A stretch of 64,000 bases of DNA. Source: Falcatimonas sp. MSJ-15 (GTDB lineage Bacteria > Bacillota > Clostridia > Lachnospirales > Lachnospiraceae). Under the pieces are notes generated by a model, which worked only from the letters and a program-made list of their open reading frames with translations, had not been told where the DNA came from and ran no database searches. The translations under genes and the position numbers were made by a program. Location: assembly GCF_018918265.1 (NCBI RefSeq), contig NZ_JAHLQC010000013.1, positions 1 through 64,000 of the forward strand, given 5' to 3'. This document shows, in pieces, positions 37,788-46,833 of this stretch; the first letter of the stretch is position 1; the number at the start of each line of letters is the position of its first letter.

Positions 37788-38045
37788 TTATAAATTTGCC
37801 TCTAAGAATGCTTTGATTCCATCAGCTGCTGCATCCTCGTCAGCTCCGCTTACTTCTACACGGATTTCCTGACCGCATTTGATTCCAAGTCCCATAAGAG
37901 CCATCAGTCTTCTTGCATCTGCTGATTTCTCATCCTTGAAAATTGTTACAGTACTCTCATATTTCTGTACTTCCTTTACCAGAAGTCCTGCTGGTCTTGC
38001 GTGGATTCCCTGCTCATCTTTGATTGTGTAAGTAAATTCTTTCAT
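37788..38045 (-). CDS. ptsH: Phosphocarrier protein HPr
   Basis: This 85-aa carrier passes phosphate from Enzyme I to EIIA. The phospho-acceptor His15 lies in GIHARPAG. The regulatory position 46, serine in the HPr proteins used for CcpA-type catabolite repression, is Arg here (DARRLMALMGLG instead of the common AKSIMGVMSLG). So this HPr should work in sugar transport but not be phosphorylated by HPr kinase at that site. GAGG precedes the ATG. It is the last gene of ptsG-ptsI-ptsH. Confidence 0.95.
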   Translation of the reverse strand: MKEFTYTIKDEQGIHARPAGLLVKEVQKYESTVTIFKDEKSADARRLMALMGLGIKCGQEIRVEVSGADEDAAADGIKAFLEANL

Positions 38046-38091
38046 TTGTCTACCTCTTTCTTTTATAATATTTTATTTTGAATTCGTCGCA

Positions 38092-39711
38092 CTATTTGTT
38101 TGTATCAGTGTTGCGAATTTTGTCACGTACCTTAAGGATCATGGATGGGCTTACGGATAACTCGTCATATCCCATCTTGAGGAAGGTCTCTGTCAGCGTG
38201 GTATCTGCGCCAAGCTCTCCACAGATTCCTACCCAGCATCCATGCTTATGTCCATTCTCTGCAATCATCTGAAGCATTTTAAGAACGGCCGGATGATGAG
38301 AATCATAAATATTATCAAGCTTTGGATTCTGCCTGTCAATTGCCAGTGTATACTGTGTCAGGTCATTTGTTCCAACAGAGAAGAAATCAACCTCTTTAGC
38401 AAGATCCTCACTTACCATAACAGCAGCAGGTGTCTCAATCATGATACCAATCTCTGCATCCTTGTATGGAACTCCTGCTTCATCCAGTTCTGCCTTAACC
38501 TCTTTAATAATCTCCTTAATCTGCTTCACCTCAGATACAGAGATAATCATTGGGAACATGATGGAAATATTTCCATAGTAGCTTGCACGGTATAATGCAC
38601 GAAGCTGTGTTTTGAAAATATCTGTTCTGTCTAAACAGATTCGGATTGCACGATAGCCAAGGGCCGGATTCTCTTCCTTATCCAGGTTAAAATATCCAAC
38701 CTGCTTATCTGCACCGATATCAAGTGTACGGATGATAACCTTCTTGCCTGCCATGTTCTCAGCAACCGTACGGTATGCCTTAAACTGCTCCTCCTCAGTC
38801 GGATAGGTCTCAGATTCCAGATACAGGAACTCACTTCTGAAAAGTCCGATTCCGCCGGCATCATTGGCAAGAACAGATGCCACGTCGGATACACCACCAA
38901 TATTAGCATAGAGGTTAATTTTCTTTCCGTCAAGAGTAATATTCTCTTTGCCCTTTAACTCCTGAAGGAGACGCTTCTTCTCGTCCTCCTTCTCCTTCTT
39001 CTGCTGGTATTCCTCAAGCAGTGACATAGTAGGATCGATGATGATTTTGCCTTCAAATCCATCAACAATTCCCATCTTGCCCTCAATATCCTCCGGATAG
39101 TCTACACCAATCAGAGCCGGAATATTCATGGTTCTCGCAAGGATTGCGGTATGGGAATTGGTGGAACCATGTCTTGTTACAAAGGATAAAACCTTTGATT
39201 TATCAAGCTGTACTGTCTCACTTGGAGCAAGATCATCCGCAAGCAGGATTACAGGCTCATCGGAATGAATTCCTGCTACACCTGCCCCCTGAAGAACAGA
39301 TACCAGGCGATTGGAGATATCCTTAACGTCTGCTGCACGCTCCTTCATATAATCATCATCCATGGATGCAAACATCTCTGAGAAATTATCTCCGGTATTT
39401 GCTACTGCAAACTCTGCGTTTACTTCCTGATTACGAATCATATTCTCGATGGATTCCACGTAATCCAGATCCTCAAGCATCATCTGATGCACTTCGAAAA
39501 TCGCGGCGTTAACCTCACCAACTTCTTTCAGAGCCTTGTCATAAAGACCTGCAAGCTGTTTCTTCGCTTCCTCTCTCGCATCCTCAAATCGTTTGATTTC
39601 AGCCTCTGTGTCACTGATTTTTGTTCTTTTTACAACATTCTCTGCTTTATTATATACAGACAATCTTCCAATTGCGATTCCGCTAAAAACACTCTTACCC
39701 TGAATTACCAT
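38092..39711 (-). CDS. ptsI: Phosphoenolpyruvate-protein phosphotransferase (PTS Enzyme I)
   Basis: A 539-aa cytoplasmic enzyme that starts the PTS chain, autophosphorylating from PEP and passing phosphate to HPr. The phosphohistidine is in GSTNSHTAILAR (near 190). The PEP-binding barrel contains GGIGLFRSEFLYL, RTLDIGADK and EIGIMIETPAA, with the C-terminal catalytic cysteine in GCWVGICGELGAD. Full length. GGAG lies 5-6 bp before the ATG. It lies 21 bp after ptsG and 46 bp before ptsH. Confidence 0.97.
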   Translation of the reverse strand: MVIQGKSVFSGIAIGRLSVYNKAENVVKRTKISDTEAEIKRFEDAREEAKKQLAGLYDKALKEVGEVNAAIFEVHQMMLEDLDYVESIENMIRNQEVNAEFAVANTGDNFSEMFASMDDDYMKERAADVKDISNRLVSVLQGAGVAGIHSDEPVILLADDLAPSETVQLDKSKVLSFVTRHGSTNSHTAILARTMNIPALIGVDYPEDIEGKMGIVDGFEGKIIIDPTMSLLEEYQQKKEKEDEKKRLLQELKGKENITLDGKKINLYANIGGVSDVASVLANDAGGIGLFRSEFLYLESETYPTEEEQFKAYRTVAENMAGKKVIIRTLDIGADKQVGYFNLDKEENPALGYRAIRICLDRTDIFKTQLRALYRASYYGNISIMFPMIISVSEVKQIKEIIKEVKAELDEAGVPYKDAEIGIMIETPAAVMVSEDLAKEVDFFSVGTNDLTQYTLAIDRQNPKLDNIYDSHHPAVLKMLQMIAENGHKHGCWVGICGELGADTTLTETFLKMGYDELSVSPSMILKVRDKIRNTDTNK

Positions 39712-39732
39712 AGTGTCTCCTTCTTTCTGTTA

Positions 39733-41871
39733 TTAATTATATGTTTCAACTGCAAACAGTGGCTCTCCAGCCTTCACTGCACCCTCTGCAAGCAGCTTGA
39801 TTCTTTGGTTATCTTCCAGTTCTGTGCAAAGAATTGGTGAACACAGTGATGGGGCATTCTCTTTGATATAATCCATATCAATCTGCATCAGCTTATCGCC
39901 CTTTTTCACCTTCTGTCCATTCTCAACAAATACCTCAAAGCCTTTACCATCCAGCTTCACGGTATCAATTCCAATGTGAAGCAGCAGTGATACCCCGCTG
40001 TCTCCCATGAATCCGATTGCATGCTTGGTATCAAAAACGAATGCAACCTCACCATCCTCTGGCGCTACGATTACTGCGTCTGTTGGAGTTACGACAGCTC
40101 CATCACCCATCATGCGTCCTGCAAAGGCCTCATCCGGAGCTGTTGCAAGGTCTGCTGCAATACCGGTAATCGGACTTGAGATAACAACGGATGCTGTAAC
40201 TGTTCCTTCGTTATTCTCAGTCTTAGCTTCTGCCTTGACATCTGTCCGTTCCGGAGCCTCTTCTGCGATGATTTCCTCATCCGGTGCTGTCTCAAGATAA
40301 TCTTCAAAGTTTGACTTAATTACGGTAACACGAGGTCCGTAAATAATCTGTACACCGTTGCCCTTATGAACAACGCCGGATGCTCCGGTTGCCTTTAACG
40401 CTGCATCGTTGACAAGTTCAGCCTTCACAACGGTACAACGAAGTCTTGTTGCGCAGCAGTCAACATCTGAGATGTTCTTCTTGCCGCCAAGTCCTCTTAA
40501 GATACCTTCTGAAACAGCATCCTCTGTGGATGCATTCTTGCCTTCTTCTTTTCTTGCATTCACATCTGCTCTTGTATAAAGCTTCACTTCCTCAGCATCG
40601 TCACGTCCCGGTGTCTTGAGGTTTAGCTTCTTAATTAAGAAGCTGAATAAGAAATAGTAAACAATAAAGTATACAATTCCGACAATTACAATCCAGATCC
40701 AGCTTGTTTTCTTATTGCCCTGTAAAATACCAAACAGGAATAAATCGATAAATCCACCTGAGAATGTCATACCTACACCAACATTAAAGATGTGCATAAG
40801 CATGTATGCCGCACCGGCAAGTACACAGTGAATTCCGTAAAGTAATGGTGCTACGAATAAGAAGGTGAACTCCAGTGGCTCTGTAATACCTGTGAGCATG
40901 GAGGTAAGTGCTGCGGAAAGAAGAAGTCCTGCTACTGCCTTTCTCTTCTCCGGCTTTGCTGTCTTGTACATTGCAAGTGCTGCTCCAGGAAGTCCGAAAA
41001 TCATAAGCGGGAACTTACCTGACATAAATCTTGTTGCGGATACTGCAAAATGCTCTACTGTTGGGTCTGAGAGCTGTGCAAAGAAGATATTCTGTGCGCC
41101 CTCGATCACCTGACCGGATACCTCTAAGGTTCCACCAACTGCTGTCTGCCAGAATGGAAGATAGAATACATGGTGAAGACCGAATGGAATCAGTAAACGC
41201 TCCATGAATCCGTATACCCAGGTTCCTGCGTAACCGGAACGTAATACAATATCACCGATTGCATAGATTCCTGACTGAATTGCCGGCCAGATGAAAAACA
41301 TCAAGATTCCGACACCTACATATACAAGTCCTGAAATAATCGGTACGAATCTTGTTCCTCCGAAGAAGGATAATACCTGTGGCAGTTCAATTCTGTAGAA
41401 TTTGTTGTGAAGTGCTGCAACTCCAAGTCCTACGATGATACCGCCAAATACACCCATCTGAAGGGAAGTGATTCCACATACATCGGTAACCGCACCGGAG
41501 AGCATTGTTTCTGATCCTCCGTTAACCGTAATCAGTGCCCCAATGGATGCGTGCATGATGAAGAATGAGATAACTGCTGCAAGTGCTGCAACCTCCTTCT
41601 CCTTCTTTGCCATTCCGATAGCTACACCCATTGCGAAAATAACCGGCAGGTTGGCAAACACAATGTTACCGGCTGCGTTCATAACCTGTAAAATCTGATT
41701 GATAATAGTTCCAGGTCCCATGATTCCCATAAGACCATAAGCTTCTAACATGGTTTCATTGGTAAATGATCCTCCAAGACCGAGCAGTAAGCCTGCTACA
41801 GGAAGGATAGCGATTGGAAGCATAAACGATCTTCCGACCCTTTGTAAAACTCCAAAAATTTTGTCTTTCAT
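39733..41871 (-). CDS. ptsG: PTS glucose-family permease, EIICBA fusion
   Basis: A 712-aa membrane permease that imports and phosphorylates a glucose-type sugar. The EIIC membrane domain occupies roughly residues 1-410 (opens VLQRVGRSFMLPIAILPVAGLLLG). EIIB contains the phosphocysteine in DVDCCATRLRCTV (near 480). EIIA at the C-terminus has the phosphohistidine in SLLLHIGIDTV (near 630), joined by an acidic Glu/Ala linker. The start is the ATG giving MKDKIFG after GAGGCG; the frame extends 47 codons further without a ribosome site. Glucose versus N-acetylglucosamine specificity is not settled by sequence alone. Confidence 0.93.
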   Translation of the reverse strand: MKDKIFGVLQRVGRSFMLPIAILPVAGLLLGLGGSFTNETMLEAYGLMGIMGPGTIINQILQVMNAAGNIVFANLPVIFAMGVAIGMAKKEKEVAALAAVISFFIMHASIGALITVNGGSETMLSGAVTDVCGITSLQMGVFGGIIVGLGVAALHNKFYRIELPQVLSFFGGTRFVPIISGLVYVGVGILMFFIWPAIQSGIYAIGDIVLRSGYAGTWVYGFMERLLIPFGLHHVFYLPFWQTAVGGTLEVSGQVIEGAQNIFFAQLSDPTVEHFAVSATRFMSGKFPLMIFGLPGAALAMYKTAKPEKRKAVAGLLLSAALTSMLTGITEPLEFTFLFVAPLLYGIHCVLAGAAYMLMHIFNVGVGMTFSGGFIDLFLFGILQGNKKTSWIWIVIVGIVYFIVYYFLFSFLIKKLNLKTPGRDDAEEVKLYTRADVNARKEEGKNASTEDAVSEGILRGLGGKKNISDVDCCATRLRCTVVKAELVNDAALKATGASGVVHKGNGVQIIYGPRVTVIKSNFEDYLETAPDEEIIAEEAPERTDVKAEAKTENNEGTVTASVVISSPITGIAADLATAPDEAFAGRMMGDGAVVTPTDAVIVAPEDGEVAFVFDTKHAIGFMGDSGVSLLLHIGIDTVKLDGKGFEVFVENGQKVKKGDKLMQIDMDYIKENAPSLCSPILCTELEDNQRIKLLAEGAVKAGEPLFAVETYN

Positions 41872-42001
41872 AAGATACGCCTCTTTCTTAATTAGATACT
41901 CTAAATACTTGTTTGTATTGTGTCCATTTTTGGGAATTATCATTTCGGTAGCCTGCAATTTGTTAAGACAATTTCTCCCGGGCGTTTGTCTTTTGTGAAT
42001 C

Positions 42002-42067
42002 AAAAAAAGCAAGCGATAACCCTACATAAATATCCCTCAAAAATACTTACGCACGGTTAATGCCTGC
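42002..42067 (-). terminator. Leader terminator of the pts operon (antitermination-controlled)
   Basis: On the minus strand GCAGGCATTAACC can pair with GGGTTATCGCTTGC, followed by TTTTTTT. Its 5' arm overlaps the RAT-like element, the classic arrangement in which antiterminator binding prevents terminator folding. Confidence 0.75.
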
Positions 42068-42084
42068 TTATCAGTTACACACCA
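42055..42084 (-). promoter_or_regulatory. RAT-like ribonucleic antiterminator site
   Basis: The leader RNA contains GTAACTGATAAGCAGGCA, closely resembling the RAT sequence bound by BglG/LicT/GlcT/SacY antiterminators, about 10 nt into the transcript. No antiterminator gene lies inside the transposon. Confidence 0.75.
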
Positions 42085-42098
42085 TGTTTTACAATTAA

Positions 42099-42127
42099 TT
42101 TATAACATAACCCTGTCCTAAAGTCAA
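42099..42127 (-). promoter_or_regulatory. pts operon promoter
   Basis: Minus-strand TTGACT (42122-42127), 17-bp spacer, TATAAA (42099-42104). It lies wholly between the RAT leader and the right-hand insertion element, 12 bp from that element's end. Confidence 0.8.
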
Positions 42128-42139
42128 TATATTTCCGTG

Positions 42140-42847
42140 CTTGAGTTTCCGCAGTTTTATCCACAGTCCCCTGATTACTACTGCTTCTTTATGGACAACT
42201 TAAAAAAATGCCCAAAATATAAGGAATCTTCTTCCCTTTTGATGTAAAATTAAGCTACCAACCAAAAACCTTACTAAACAAAAAAGAAGGAGATTCCCTA
42301 TGGTTAATTGTACATCAAATACTTACACTTTGAAACGAAAAATTTTAACTTTTTCAAATAAAATTTCAAGACGTCTTTCCAAACCAGAACGTAAATTTAC
42401 AGCAGATATTACATACGGTATGCTGGCCGCCGGAAGTTGTCTCCTAACAGATGTTGTTGATCAGCTTCATAAAAACTCCAAAAAGATAAATATTGTTGAC
42501 CGCCTTTCCAGACACCTTGATAAAGGTACTCCTGCCGAAGTAGCCGCTTCTTATCTTCAACAGGTTAAAAAATGGGTTCCGGCAGAGCCTGTGATTCACA
42601 TTGATGACAGCGATGTTGTAAAACCAGATGGTTATAAATTTGAGTCACTGGGTATCGTGCGCGATGGTTCGGAAAGTACCTCTACAAAAATAGATAAAAA
42701 AATAGTTCTCCCAAAGTCCGGTTCAGATGGGGCTTATTTCAGTGCCTCTAATCAGCAGACTGTCCATCTCTTTCTTTCGAAGAAACGACAAATTGGCACT
42801 TTGGGAAGATTTATCTATTTCATAATTACATTTTGCGGAAACTCAAG
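42140..42847 (+). mobile_element. Insertion element copy 2 (708 bp, internally deleted)
   Basis: The same element as 36912-37620 in the same orientation, with terminal repeats at 42140-42153 and 42834-42847. Differences include one A fewer in the A-run near 42205, A-to-G near 42192, GCT-to-GTT at the second codon of the transposase and ATA-to-ACA near 42411. Confidence 0.88.
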
Positions 42848-42881
42848 ACTTTTTGTGAACAATGTTTTGGAATTTAAATGA
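42300..42881 (+). pseudogene. Truncated DDE transposase (IS4-like), copy 2
   Basis: A 193-aa frame opening MVNCTSNTYTLKRK, the same as copy 1 up to the right inverted repeat except for three substitutions. It then runs into chromosomal DNA and stops at 42881. It has the N-terminal region and first aspartate (HIDDSDVVKP) but lacks the rest of the catalytic core. The shared deletion in both copies means the shortened element itself was duplicated or copied by gene conversion. Confidence 0.8.
42848..42854. repeat. Right 7-bp target-site duplication of the composite transposon
   Basis: ACTTTTT immediately right of the outer terminal repeat, matching 36905-36911. Confidence 0.8.
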
Positions 42882-42940
42882 CTAGAATTTAAATGATGGG
42901 TATTAATTAATATTTTGTATGGTGTGGGATATATAATATA

Positions 42941-43003
42941 TATAGCCACTTGATATATTATACGCTCCATTTTAGATAGGTGCTCAAATATCAAGTGGCT
43001 ATA
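42941..43003. terminator. Terminator after the V-ATPase operon
   Basis: A 16-bp perfect stem, TATAGCCACTTGATAT paired with its complement (42988-43003), with a 31-nt loop, lies 16 bp past the stop of subunit D. The tails are only moderately T-rich. Confidence 0.65.
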
Positions 43004-43018
43004 TACTTATTTTAACAA

Positions 43019-43654
43019 TTATTTGTTCTTCTGGTTCTTTTTCTTAGTCTGAGTTCTCTTTATGACTTTAAGTCTTGTGAATTCTTCTCTTTCCTTTTCT
43101 TCAAGGGCATTAACAATTGTTGTTGTAAGTGCCTGGTATGTTGGAATAGTTATATTCTTAAGAGCATTAGCACGTTTTTGAGTTTTGTTAATATTAGTTG
43201 CAAGACGATATGCTGAATTCTCAACAGATGCAAGTCTTATTGTAAGCTCACGAACTTTATCAAAGTTCATTCTGGCTTCGTCAAGAGATTCTCTTGTACT
43301 ATAAAAAGCATACGTTGGAGCAGAGTTGTTATCACCTTGTACAAGTGGAATCTCTGTTCCCATTATACTTCTTGTCTTTATCTTGATGGAGTTATCTATA
43401 GGTATTGACTGTGATATCTCTTCAACATATCTGATACCAAGCTCAATGTTGGCTTTTTGCAAAGCGGCGTATGCAGCTGTGAATGTTGAATCGATCTCAG
43501 TCTGTATTGCTGATGCCTGGTCGATAAGTTCCATTAACTCACGAATGAGGATATTTCTCTTCTTATCCATAAGTTCATAGCCTTGTTTTGCAAGGGCTAA
43601 TGAATTCTTGGCTAAGATAAGGTTACCTTTTGTAGGAAAGCTTCTAGGATCCAT
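43019..43654 (-). CDS. ntpD: V-type ATP synthase subunit D
   Basis: The 211-aa central-shaft subunit that rotates inside the A3B3 ring. The family N-terminus PTKGNLILAKNSLALAKQGYELMDKKRNIL and the C-terminal helix TQKRANALKNITIPTYQ flank a long coiled coil. The C-terminal 20 residues are Lys-rich. It is the last gene of the nine-gene operon, 11 bp after subunit B; GGGG precedes the ATG. Confidence 0.94.
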   Translation of the reverse strand: MDPRSFPTKGNLILAKNSLALAKQGYELMDKKRNILIRELMELIDQASAIQTEIDSTFTAAYAALQKANIELGIRYVEEISQSIPIDNSIKIKTRSIMGTEIPLVQGDNNSAPTYAFYSTRESLDEARMNFDKVRELTIRLASVENSAYRLATNINKTQKRANALKNITIPTYQALTTTIVNALEEKEREEFTRLKVIKRTQTKKKNQKNK

Positions 43655-43665
43655 ACAATCACCCC

Positions 43666-45054
43666 TTACTTATCAGCTGGTTTGGCATCATAATATTCGT
43701 CAAGAATCTTAGTATTGATTCGATCAAGTTCTTCACGAGGAAGTAGTCTTAATAACTCCCAGCCAAGTTCAAGTGTCTGTGTAATTGTTCTGTTTTCTTC
43801 TTCTCCCTGACCTACGAATCTTGTCTCAAATTCTTTACCAAAGTGTAAGTATTTCTTATCAATATCTGAAAGTTCATCTTCACCGATAACTGATGCAAGT
43901 GCTCTTGCTTCACCAACTTTTGCATATGATGAGAATAGCTGGTTGGCTACATCCTGATGATCTTTTCTTGTATATCCTTCACCGATACCATCTTTCATAA
44001 GTCGTGAAAGTGATGGCAGTACGTTGATTGGTGGATATATTGCCTGTCCATTAAGGTTACGGTCAAGTACGATCTGACCTTCTGTTATATATCCTGTTAA
44101 GTCAGGAATTGGATGTGTAATATCATCGTTAGGCATTGTAAGGATTGGGATCTGTGTAACAGAACCATTAACGCCACTTACGATACCGGCTCTTTCATAT
44201 ATTGTTGCAAGCTCACTGTATAAGTAGCCTGGGAAACCTTTTCTTGAAGGAATCTCACCTTTTGATGATGATACTTCTCGAAGTGCTTCTGCGAATGATG
44301 TCATATCTGTAAGGATAACAAGGATGTGTTTTCCTTTTTCAAATGCGAGATATTCGGCTGCTGTTAATGCAACTTTTGGTGTTATAAGTCTTTCTACAAC
44401 AGGATCGTTAGCAAGGTTTAAGAACATACATACATGGTCTGAAACACCGCTTTCTTCGAATGTTTTCTTGAAGTATTCGGCAACATCGTATTTAACACCC
44501 ATAGCTGCGAATACGATAGCGAAATCTTCATCTGAATCATCTCCAAGTGAAGCCTGTTTAACGATCTGTGCTGCAAGTTTATCATGTGGAAGACCATTTC
44601 CTGAGAAGATAGGAAGTTTCTGTCCACGAATAAGTGTTGTCAGACAATCAATTGCTGATATACCGGTTCTTATATAGTTACGAGGATACTCACGAGTTAC
44701 AGGATTAAGTGGTTTACCATTAACATCTCTTTTACATTCAGCATTGATTGGACCAAGATTATCGATTGGTTCACCGATACCATTAAATGTTCTTCCAAGA
44801 AGTTCTTCTGATAGACCGATCTCCATTGGATGTCCTGTAAGTTTTGTATGAGTATTGTTAAGTGACATGTTTTCTGAACCTTCAAATACCTGAATTACGG
44901 CTTTGTCTTCATATATTTCAACAATACGTCCGAGTTTTTTCTGGTTATTTTCAACTGTAATTTCTACAATTTCTTCAAAGGCAGCGTTTTTAACGCCCTC
45001 TAATACAATAAGAGGTCCGTTGATTTCGCTGAGTCCTAAATATTCTATTGACAT
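43666..45054 (-). CDS. ntpB: V-type ATP synthase subunit B
   Basis: The 462-aa non-catalytic nucleotide-binding subunit of the A3B3 head. Recognisable sections include [25 protein letters not shown], the degenerate loop [21 protein letters not shown] replacing a P-loop, and [41 protein letters not shown] lies 7 bp before the ATG. Full length, between subunits A and D. Confidence 0.97.
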   Translation of the reverse strand: MSIEYLGLSEINGPLIVLEGVKNAAFEEIVEITVENNQKKLGRIVEIYEDKAVIQVFEGSENMSLNNTHTKLTGHPMEIGLSEELLGRTFNGIGEPIDNLGPINAECKRDVNGKPLNPVTREYPRNYIRTGISAIDCLTTLIRGQKLPIFSGNGLPHDKLAAQIVKQASLGDDSDEDFAIVFAAMGVKYDVAEYFKKTFEESGVSDHVCMFLNLANDPVVERLITPKVALTAAEYLAFEKGKHILVILTDMTSFAEALREVSSSKGEIPSRKGFPGYLYSELATIYERAGIVSGVNGSVTQIPILTMPNDDITHPIPDLTGYITEGQIVLDRNLNGQAIYPPINVLPSLSRLMKDGIGEGYTRKDHQDVANQLFSSYAKVGEARALASVIGEDELSDIDKKYLHFGKEFETRFVGQGEEENRTITQTLELGWELLRLLPREELDRINTKILDEYYDAKPADK

Positions 45055-45066
45055 ACGAGAGCCTCC

Positions 45067-46833
45067 TTATGCATTCTTTTCGAGAACACGATCGTAGAAA
45101 TCGTCAATCTCTTTTTTATATTCATCAAATTTGTAAAGATCTTTGTTGGCAACGTCATATTTGATTGCAATTATTCTCTCGAATATGTTCTCTGATTTTA
45201 ATACTGACATTGGCATTCCCATTGTTACAAGGGCTTTACATTTTTTGTTAAGATAGAGGATTGTCTCCATCATCTTTAACTGTTTCTCAAGTGGTACACA
45301 TGTGTCTTCTGGATGGAAAGCGTTCTGCTGTAAGAATCCAAGACGGATAACTCTTGCAATTTCAAGAACAAGTTTCTGATCGTCTGGAAGAACATCGCTA
45401 CCAATAAGTTTTACAATCTCAATGAGGCTGCTCTCCTGGTTAAGTATTGCAACTAACTGGTTTCTGTAATGTACGAAGTTAGGATCTATATTGTCTGCGT
45501 ACCATGGAGCGAGATCTGAGAGATATTCGCTGTAACTTGTTAACCAATGAATTGCAGGAAAGTGTCTGGCATATGCAAGTGATTTATCAAGTCCCCAGAA
45601 GCATCTTACAAATCGTTTTGTGTTCTGTGTTACTGGTTCTGAGAAGTCACCACCCTGTGGAGATACAGCACCGATAATTGATACTGAACCTTCTGTTCCA
45701 TTAAGGTTTTGCATCATTCCGGCTCTTTCGTAGAATGCTGAAAGTCTTGATGCTAAGTATGCAGGGAAACCTTCTTCGGCTGGCATCTCTTCAAGTCGTC
45801 CTGACAGTTCTCGTAAAGCTTCTGCCCAACGTGATGTTGAGTCAGCCATTATAGCTACATCATATCCCATGTCTCTGTAGTATTCAGCTAGTGTAATACC
45901 TGTATAGATACTTGCTTCACGGGCTGCAACAGGCATGTTTGATGTATTGGCAATAAGTGTTGTTCTGTCCATCAGTGGATTGCCTGATTTTGGATCGACA
46001 AGTTTTGAGAAGTCTTCAAGTACCTGTGTCATCTCGTTACCACGTTCACCACATCCGATATATACGATTATATCTGCATCTGACCATTTTGCGATCTGAT
46101 GCTGTGTCATTGTCTTACCTGTACCAAAACCTCCTGGAATAGCTGCTGTACCACCTTTTGCTATTGGGAAGAGTGTATCAAGAATACGCTGTCCTGTTAC
46201 AAGTGGTTTGGCAGCAGGATATCTTTTGCTTGTTGGTCTTGGAACTCTGATTGGCCATTTTTGTGACATTGTAAGTTTTACTTCTGTTCCATCATTTAAT
46301 TGTAATGTACAGAGTGGATCATTGATTGTATATTCTCCATCTTCACATACATCAAGGATTATACCTTCCATATTAGGAGGTACCATTACTTTATGAACGA
46401 TCGCATGTGTCTCTGGTACTTCAGCGATTATTGTTCCACCGAATACTGCCTGACCTTTTTCGATTGTCATGTGTGTTTTCCATAATTTTTCTGTATCAAG
46501 TGAATCGACACTTACACCACGGCTGATGTATGCGCCTGATTTTTTCGCAATTTCGCTTAGTGGTCTTTCAATTCCATCGAAGATGTTAGAAAGTATACCA
46601 GGAGCTAGTGTTACAGAGATTGCATCACCTGTTGCGACTACTTCTTCACCAGGTTTTAATCCTGTAGTTTCCTCAAAAACCTGAATTGTTGTAGTATCTT
46701 TGGTAAGGTTAATTACTTCACCAACAAGTTTTTCCTTACCTACATATACCATTTCTGACATTTTAAATCCGGTATTGCCTTTTAGGTATATGACAGGACC
46801 GTTAATGCCGTATATAATACCAGTTCTATTCAT
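45067..46833 (-). CDS. ntpA: V-type ATP synthase subunit A (catalytic)
   Basis: The 588-aa catalytic subunit. The P-loop GGFGTGKTMTQHQIAKW (near 235) precedes YIGCGERGNEMTQVL, and MADSTSRWAEALRELSGRLEEMPAEEGFPAYLASRLS is intact. The non-homologous insertion typical of V/A-type A subunits (residues 110-190) is present. The start is the ATG giving MNRTGIIYGINGPV, 8 bp after GGAGG; it overlaps the end of subunit E by 8 bp. Confidence 0.97.
   Translation of the reverse strand: MNRTGIIYGINGPVIYLKGNTGFKMSEMVYVGKEKLVGEVINLTKDTTTIQVFEETTGLKPGEEVVATGDAISVTLAPGILSNIFDGIERPLSEIAKKSGAYISRGVSVDSLDTEKLWKTHMTIEKGQAVFGGTIIAEVPETHAIVHKVMVPPNMEGIILDVCEDGEYTINDPLCTLQLNDGTEVKLTMSQKWPIRVPRPTSKRYPAAKPLVTGQRILDTLFPIAKGGTAAIPGGFGTGKTMTQHQIAKWSDADIIVYIGCGERGNEMTQVLEDFSKLVDPKSGNPLMDRTTLIANTSNMPVAAREASIYTGITLAEYYRDMGYDVAIMADSTSRWAEALRELSGRLEEMPAEEGFPAYLASRLSAFYERAGMMQNLNGTEGSVSIIGAVSPQGGDFSEPVTQNTKRFVRCFWGLDKSLAYARHFPAIHWLTSYSEYLSDLAPWYADNIDPNFVHYRNQLVAILNQESSLIEIVKLIGSDVLPDDQKLVLEIARVIRLGFLQQNAFHPEDTCVPLEKQLKMMETILYLNKKCKALVTMGMPMSVLKSENIFERIIAIKYDVANKDLYKFDEYKKEIDDFYDRVLEKNA

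Larger units (their letters stand above)
36912..42847. mobile_element. Composite transposon carrying a complete glucose-type PTS operon
   Basis: Two near-identical insertion elements in direct orientation (36912-37620 and 42140-42847) enclose ptsG-ptsI-ptsH. The outermost ends are flanked by the 7-bp direct repeat ACTTTTT, showing that the 5.9-kb unit inserted as one piece. Interior DNA is clearly more GC-rich, with different codon choice from the flanking dacA and V-ATPase genes. About 115 bp of GC-rich remnant sequence (37621-37735) lies between the left element and the ptsH terminator. Confidence 0.85.
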
